64,000 nucleotides of DNA from contig CAZUMS010000008.1 in assembly GCA_964621525.1 (NCBI GenBank), forward strand, positions 65,686 through 129,685. Direction: 5' to 3'. Positions 60,180-64,000 of this stretch are shown one piece after another. A program made the position numbers and the translations under genes. The notes under the pieces were generated by a model. It was given only the letters and a program-made list of their open reading frames with translations, searched no databases and had not been told where the DNA came from. Positions within the stretch are counted from its first letter, which is position 1. Every line of letters begins with the position of its first letter. Source of the DNA: CAZMGV01 sp964621525 [NCBI: uncultured bacterium] (GTDB lineage: Bacteria > JAGRBM01).

Positions 60180-61274
60180 TCAGGCTCTCAGGTGGTCGAG
60201 AAGCGCCTGGGTCATCTCCTTCGTGTTCACAGCGACCATGCCCTTTTCGGCGATGTCCGGCGTCCGAACGCCTGCGGCAAGGGTTTCCTTCACGGCGCGC
60301 TCAATCGCACGCGCCGCCTTGGGCTGCCCCAGCGAGTAATCGAGCATCATCACGAGCGAGAGAACCGTCGCGATGGGATTCGCCTTGCCCTGCCCGGCGA
60401 TGTCCGGAGCCGACCCGTGAACTGGCTCGTAGAGGCCGTAGCGGATGCCCGCACCGCCGGCCGAACCGAGCGAGGCGCTGGGCAGCAGACCGATGGACCC
60501 CGTCAGCATGGCCGCTTCGTCAGAGAGAATGTCGCCGAACAGGTTTTCCGTCACCAGCACGTCGAACTGCCTGGGATTGCGAATAAGCTGCATGGACGCA
60601 TTGTCCACGTACATGTGCTCGAGGGCCACGTCGGCGTAGTTCTTGTGAACCTCGATGGCGATGTTCCGCCAGAGCTCGGAAACTTCCAGCACGTTGGCCT
60701 TGTCGACGCTCGTGACCTTCTTGCGGCGCAACCTGGCCAGCTCGAACGCAAGCGTGACGATCCGGCGGATCTCGCCTTCCGAGTAGGCCATCGTGTTCAC
60801 GCCGTAGCGCTCACCCTTCTCGTTGGTCGTGACGCCCTTGGGCTTGGCGAAGTAAACGCCGCCGGTCAGCTCCCGCAGCACCAGAATGTCGACGCCGGAG
60901 ACAACTTCAGGCTTGAGCGACGATGCGCCAGCCAGTTCGGGGAAGACCGTGGCCGGCCGGAGATTCGCGAAGAGGCCCAGCTCTGCCCGAAGACGGAGCA
61001 GTGCCCGTTCCGGGCGGACTTCATACTTGAGGCCTTCCCACTTGGGTCCGCCCACAGCACCCAGCAGCGCGAGATCTGCTTTGGCGATTTCGGCCATGGC
61101 CTGATCCGTGAGCGGAACACCGTGAGCGTCGATGGAGCAGCCGCCTACGAGGTAGTTCTTCTTCTCGATCCTGAAGCCGAATAATCCTTCGGCCTTTTCG
61201 AGAACTTCCAGTGCGGCCCCCACGACTTCGGGACCGATACCGTCTCCCGGGAGAACTGCCAGCCGGATAGCCAT
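60180..61274 (-). CDS. leuB: 3-isopropylmalate dehydrogenase
   Basis: 364 residues, standard length. It oxidises and decarboxylates 3-isopropylmalate in leucine synthesis. The start [49 protein letters not shown] and the metal/NAD region [20 protein letters not shown] are all typical. First gene of a leuB-usg-like run on the minus strand; no leuC or leuD is present in the window. Confidence 0.96.
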   Translation of the reverse strand: MAIRLAVLPGDGIGPEVVGAALEVLEKAEGLFGFRIEKKNYLVGGCSIDAHGVPLTDQAMAEIAKADLALLGAVGGPKWEGLKYEVRPERALLRLRAELGLFANLRPATVFPELAGASSLKPEVVSGVDILVLRELTGGVYFAKPKGVTTNEKGERYGVNTMAYSEGEIRRIVTLAFELARLRRKKVTSVDKANVLEVSELWRNIAIEVHKNYADVALEHMYVDNASMQLIRNPRQFDVLVTENLFGDILSDEAAMLTGSIGLLPSASLGSAGGAGIRYGLYEPVHGSAPDIAGQGKANPIATVLSLVMMLDYSLGQPKAARAIERAVKETLAAGVRTPDIAEKGMVAVNTKEMTQALLDHLRA

Positions 61275-61376
61275 GTGTTTATTCCTTCTACCGAGGTTTT
61301 AGGGCGGGAACCACACGGGGGCCGCCGCTCGGGAGGGCCGAGAGTAGCCGAACCGTCGTTCCAGTAAAGTGACCAC

Positions 61377-61411
61377 AAAAGGAAAACGCCGGCCCCAGGG
61401 GAGCCGGCGTT
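61377..61411 (-). terminator. Intrinsic terminator of the RRM gene
   Basis: On the minus strand AACGCCGGC pairs with GCCGGCGTT around CCCC/GGGG, and is followed by TTTTCCTTTT. It lies 22 bp after the RRM stop and 103 bp before leuB. Confidence 0.85.
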
Positions 61412-61432
61412 CTGCCGTCGGAACGGAAGAGC

Positions 61433-61837
61433 TTAGTACTCGTCCCGTCCGCCGCGCCCGCCGCCGTAGCCGCCGCGTCCGCCGCGATCACCGCCACGTC
61501 CGCCGCCGCCGCCGAAGCCGCCGCGATCACCGCCGCGGAATCCGCCCCGGTCGCCGCCGCGGAATCCGCCGCCGCCACCGCCACCACCGGCCGGGCGCTC
61601 ACGCGCCTCGTTGATGGTCAGCGCACGACCGTTCAGCTGCTTGCCGTTCAGGCCGTCGACCGCGCCCCGGACGCTGTCCGAGTCGGTCACTTCCACGAAG
61701 CCGAAGCCGCGCGAACGGCCCGTCTCGCGATCGGTCACCAGCTTGACGCCAGTGACTTCACAGCCGCCCTGCTCGAAAAACGCGCGGATTTCCTCGGCGG
61801 TCGCATTGTAGGGAAGATTCCCAACGAAAACTCTCAT
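61433..61837 (-). CDS. Glycine-rich RRM RNA-binding protein
   Basis: 134 residues from ATG 61837, with GGAG 6 bases upstream; the frame is open to 61903 but the extension lacks support. A single RNA-recognition motif (RNP2 VFVGNLPY, RNP1 RGFGFVEV) is followed by a Gly/Arg/Asp-rich tail made of GG(F/Y)RGGDR-type units. The family includes cold-induced RNA chaperones of cyanobacteria and proteobacteria. It has a long non-coding region in front of it. Confidence 0.92.
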   Translation of the reverse strand: MRVFVGNLPYNATAEEIRAFFEQGGCEVTGVKLVTDRETGRSRGFGFVEVTDSDSVRGAVDGLNGKQLNGRALTINEARERPAGGGGGGGGFRGGDRGGFRGGDRGGFGGGGGRGGDRGGRGGYGGGRGGRDEY

Positions 61838-62189
61838 GTTGACTCCAGTAACAAATAACTCGCAGGCGCTCTCGAATCCCCGGCCGCGACGTCCTGCTTG
61901 CACGTCGCATCTGAGGTCGCACTTCCCCTGGCTGGATGAGATGGGAGGGGCGTACGATCTTTCGCACTCACGGGGTCTTCAGAAACCGGGACATCGGACT
62001 CAAGAGCTCACTCGAACACCAGGAGTCAACACGCACAGCTACATCAGGCCCCATCCAGCCCGGACGGAGTAAAGATTAGCCGCTTTCCCGGCCGGAACCT
62101 AATGGTTTTTTCGATATTTCCGGTGATCCCGGCTCCCTTGGTGCTGCCCCTCTCTCGCCTGCAAGCAAAAGAACAATGGTATTTCTATG
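61838..62189. other. Gene-free stretch between RRM and TetR genes
   Basis: About 350 bases of non-coding DNA precede the RRM gene on the minus strand. I see no tRNA, riboswitch or intrinsic terminator. It is long enough for a cold-shock-type 5' leader, but that is inference. A weak TTGACT box lies near 62022-62027 on the minus strand. Confidence 0.4.
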
Positions 62190-62218
62190 TTGACAGCCTG
62201 CGGCAATCCCGATAAAAA
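62190..62218 (+). promoter_or_regulatory. Sigma-70 promoter of the TetR gene
   Basis: TTGACA, 17-bp spacer, TAAAAA, about 53 bp before the preferred ATG. Its position within the open frame argues against the upstream start at 62187. Confidence 0.65.
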
Positions 62219-62270
62219 CGATAGTGTTCTACTCGGCATTGCCGGGACAACCCTGAAGGAGCAGTCAGCC

Positions 62271-63023
62271 ATGAAGAGCTACGGGACATTCAAGACGACC
62301 GCCCAGACGCCGGATAGCAACGTCATTTCCGGAGGTTACAACGGATACTCCTCCAACGGCGCCAGCGTGACTCCTCCAGCCATTCCCCTGCCCATCGACA
62401 AGGCGCTCCCCCGGGGACGCTACCGGCGCGATCTATCCCCGCAGGATCGCTCCGACCGCCAGCGGCTCCAGCTCCTTACCGCTGCCGCCAAGGTTTTCGC
62501 AGCCAAGGGGTTCGCCAACTCGGCTGTCGAGGACGTCGTGAAGGCGGCAGGCATGAGCCGGGCGACCTTCTATATCCACTTCCAGGATAAGGACGATCTC
62601 CTCGGGGAGCTCTACGACACGGGCGCCAGTGCCGTGATCCGGGGAATCCGCCATGCCGCCCAAGGCGTGAAGGATCCGGTCAAGAAGCTGGAAAAGGCGT
62701 TTGAGACCTACATTTTCATGATGACCCACGGGAAAGACATCACCCGCGTCGTCGTCAACGAAGTCGCCGCCGGCGGCCCCCGCATGCTCGAGCGCCGCGA
62801 CCGGGTCCACACCGAGTTCATGAACATGTTCCGCACCCTTGCCAACGAAGGCTCGCCGGGGCAGAAACCCGCCGCCCTCCCGAGCGATGTCGCCCTCCGG
62901 GCGGTCATCCAGGGCATTGAGGGTGTCGTTTTCAACTACCTCTGGCGCGGAGAAGCCGACAAGCTGCTCTCCGAAGGAAAACCCGCCCTCTTCAAGTTCA
63001 TGGTGAACGCGCTGAGACCCTGA
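62271..63023 (+). CDS. TetR-family transcriptional regulator
   Basis: 250 residues from ATG 62271, which follows AAGGAG. The first 55 residues are a low-complexity extension (Thr/Ser/Pro-rich, ending LPRGRYRRDLSP). The TetR HTH is at about 60-110: LLTAAAKVFAAKGFANSAVE, VVKAAGMSRATFYIHFQDKD. The C-terminal half is the ligand-binding helical domain. The ligand and targets are unknown. The N-terminal extension is unusual for the family. Confidence 0.88.
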   Translation: MKSYGTFKTTAQTPDSNVISGGYNGYSSNGASVTPPAIPLPIDKALPRGRYRRDLSPQDRSDRQRLQLLTAAAKVFAAKGFANSAVEDVVKAAGMSRATFYIHFQDKDDLLGELYDTGASAVIRGIRHAAQGVKDPVKKLEKAFETYIFMMTHGKDITRVVVNEVAAGGPRMLERRDRVHTEFMNMFRTLANEGSPGQKPAALPSDVALRAVIQGIEGVVFNYLWRGEADKLLSEGKPALFKFMVNALRP

Positions 63024-63190
63024 CGGGGCCCCTCCCCCCCCTGTTTTTTCTGGACTCTCCCCCTGCCCCCCCCCTCCCTACAGGAAAGGAGGGGGACCGG
63101 ATGTCGCTCACCCTGAAGGCCGTCGAAGGGTGAAACCCTCCCTGAGTAGGGAGGGTGGCGCGGAGCGCCGGGCGAGTCTGTTCCGTGTCG
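63024..63190. repeat. Composite double-hairpin repeat, copy A
   Basis: Starts just after the TetR stop with GACGGG then a C-rich tract, CTGTTTTTT and CTG. It continues with CCTCCCTACAGGAAAGGAGG, and then two adjacent hairpins: CCCTCCCTGAGTAGGGAGGG (63136-63155 region) and GGCGC-GGA-GCGCC, followed by GGGCGAGT. Copy B at 63290-63460 has the same order with different stem sequences. Confidence 0.65.
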
Positions 63191-63289
63191 ATCCGTGCTG
63201 AAGCGTGCAAAACTGGACACATGTGTCTCGTATGGGGCGTTCTGGGGCCGTGATTTCGGGGCTATACGGGTTTCGCGGGGTGGCGCCTG

Positions 63290-63462
63290 GACGGGTACCC
63301 CTCCCCCCCTGTTTTTCTGTCTGAACTAACCCCTGCCCCGCCGGGGCATCCCCTTCCAGAGGAAGGGGACATCGCTTCCGCCTAGGTTCGCCGCATGGTG
63401 TGCGAACGTCGCCCTCTTTCCCTGAAAGAGGGCGGCCCGAAGGGCCGGGTGATAGTTGGCCC
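63290..63462. repeat. Composite double-hairpin repeat, copy B
   Basis: Begins GACGGG, a C-rich tract, CTGTTTTT and CTG, then CCCCTTCCAGAGGAAGGGG, and two hairpins: CCCTCTTT-CCC-TGAAAGAGGG (near 63412-63432) and CGGCCC-GAA-GGGCCG, followed by GGTGATAGT. The order is the same as in copy A, about 270 bp upstream, but the paired arms differ between copies. Confidence 0.65.
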
Positions 63463-63468
63463 CATCCT

Positions 63469-63729
63469 CACACCACCATTATAGCACAACCCCGTGTTCC
63501 CGATTGGCGCGTAACCCCCTGGAATCACTGGGGGCAAAAATTAATTTCCGGCACCACGGGCACCACCCGCAACGCCACGCTCGCCCATGAACTGGGGCAC
63601 TATGTTCTTGGCCACCTGGAAAACGCGCCGAAATCCCTCGCCAGGCGTCTCGCCCGCGTCCGGAGGAGCCGGGAGTTCTGGGAACGGGCGAGGGAGGCCA
63701 AGATGTCGAGCGGAGAAATCTCGATATGA
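63469..63729 (+). pseudogene. ImmA/IrrE-like metallopeptidase remnant
   Basis: The frame carries TLAHELGHYVLGHLENAP, the HExxH zinc motif typical of the ImmA/IrrE family, followed by an Arg-rich C-terminus and a stop at 63727. The only upstream start codon (GTG 63400) lies inside repeat copy B and there is no ATG, GTG or TTG between the repeat and the motif. The protein would be far shorter than a normal family member and lacks the usual FAaalL downstream motif. It is best read as a 5'-truncated remnant. ImmA-type proteases cleave phage or ICE repressors. Confidence 0.45.
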
Positions 63730-64000
63730 GGTGGCTGCTGGAGCCCGCCGCGCAGGGCGCGATGGGCCGAGAGGAGAAAAGCAAAAACGGGAACCATAAC
63801 GGAATTGAGATACCGGCAGGAACGATATTCAACCGATACAGAGACCGCTCCCCTTCTCAGGGAAAAAGCGAAACTTTCAGGACACTACCTTAAGATTCGC
63901 TCTACCTACTGCCCTTCTCCTCAACTCACCCGCGAGTGAACGATCCTATCCCGTCACCGCAAACAGAGATTCAATGGGCTGTTAAAGGAGTGTTCCATCT
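63730..64000. other. Gene-free right end of window
   Basis: No supported gene. A possible AAAGGAG ribosome-binding site occurs about 10-15 bases from the window edge, suggesting a gene on the plus strand may start just outside. Confidence 0.35.

Noticed and set aside
63024-63462. CRISPR array at the right end
   Set aside because: Only two diverged, long copies with internal hairpins and no regular spacer pattern, and no cas genes nearby.

Overview
The window is GC-rich (except for short intergenic patches), densely coded DNA from a Gram-negative bacterium. Outer-membrane beta-barrels, lipoproteins, BamB/YfgM-type assembly factors and FecR proteins show the double membrane. No 16S rRNA is present, so the lineage is inference. 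A short N-acetylglutamate synthase, a MinD-like ATPase paired with a J-like/RodZ-type HTH protein, a small protein before rluD, a C-terminal sorting tail on a propeller protein and a tandem methylmalonyl-CoA mutase/MeaB pair together suggest a deltaproteobacterial-grade organism (Myxococcota, Desulfobacterota or a relative). No prophage, integrase, IS element or CRISPR array was found.

Left part (1-20.6 kb). A giant TPR protein with two CHAT-like (caspase-fold) regions runs off the left edge and is followed by a FecR protein. Next come gpsA, a PilB/GspE ATPase, a receiver-GAF-HD-GYP protein, and the compact minus-strand run nadK-recN-argA-like-pmbA. rarA and a deoxyhypusine-synthase-family gene converge on a bidirectional terminator. 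An ECF sigma factor, an RskA-like anti-sigma factor and an unrecognised soluble protein form an operon divergent from a second fecR gene.

Centre (20.6-42.5 kb). A small outer-membrane barrel is followed by an orphan Mu-like DUF3486 gene with three palindromes upstream, two receiver-domain proteins, tRNA-Ala(CGC) and a GST-like protein. A UbiB-family gene and a five-gene metal (probably zinc) uptake operon follow: porin, substrate-binding protein, His-rich lipoprotein, ATPase and permease. Then come hemA with a HemX/CcsA protein, a GntR/FCD regulator with a palindromic operator, an HNH protein, the MinD-like/HTH pair, rluD, pgeF, rho with a long structured leader, and bamB with yfgM.

Right part (42.6-64 kb). 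Two very large envelope proteins sit in tandem: an MFS-HEAT-cyclic-nucleotide-binding fusion and a metallopeptidase-propeller-barrel fusion. A TPR-barrel/FecR pair, methylmalonyl-CoA mutase with MeaB, bolA, truA, a barrel/propeller pair, a cysteine-less aspartate-semialdehyde-dehydrogenase homologue (USG-1 type), leuB, a glycine-rich RRM protein and a TetR regulator follow. The last kilobase holds two diverged copies of a double-hairpin repeat and an ImmA/IrrE-like metallopeptidase remnant.

The most unusual content is the double CHAT protein, the His-rich lipoprotein and porin in the metal operon, the two giant fusion proteins, the start-codon hairpin of the ECF sigma gene, and the structured repeat pair at the right end.
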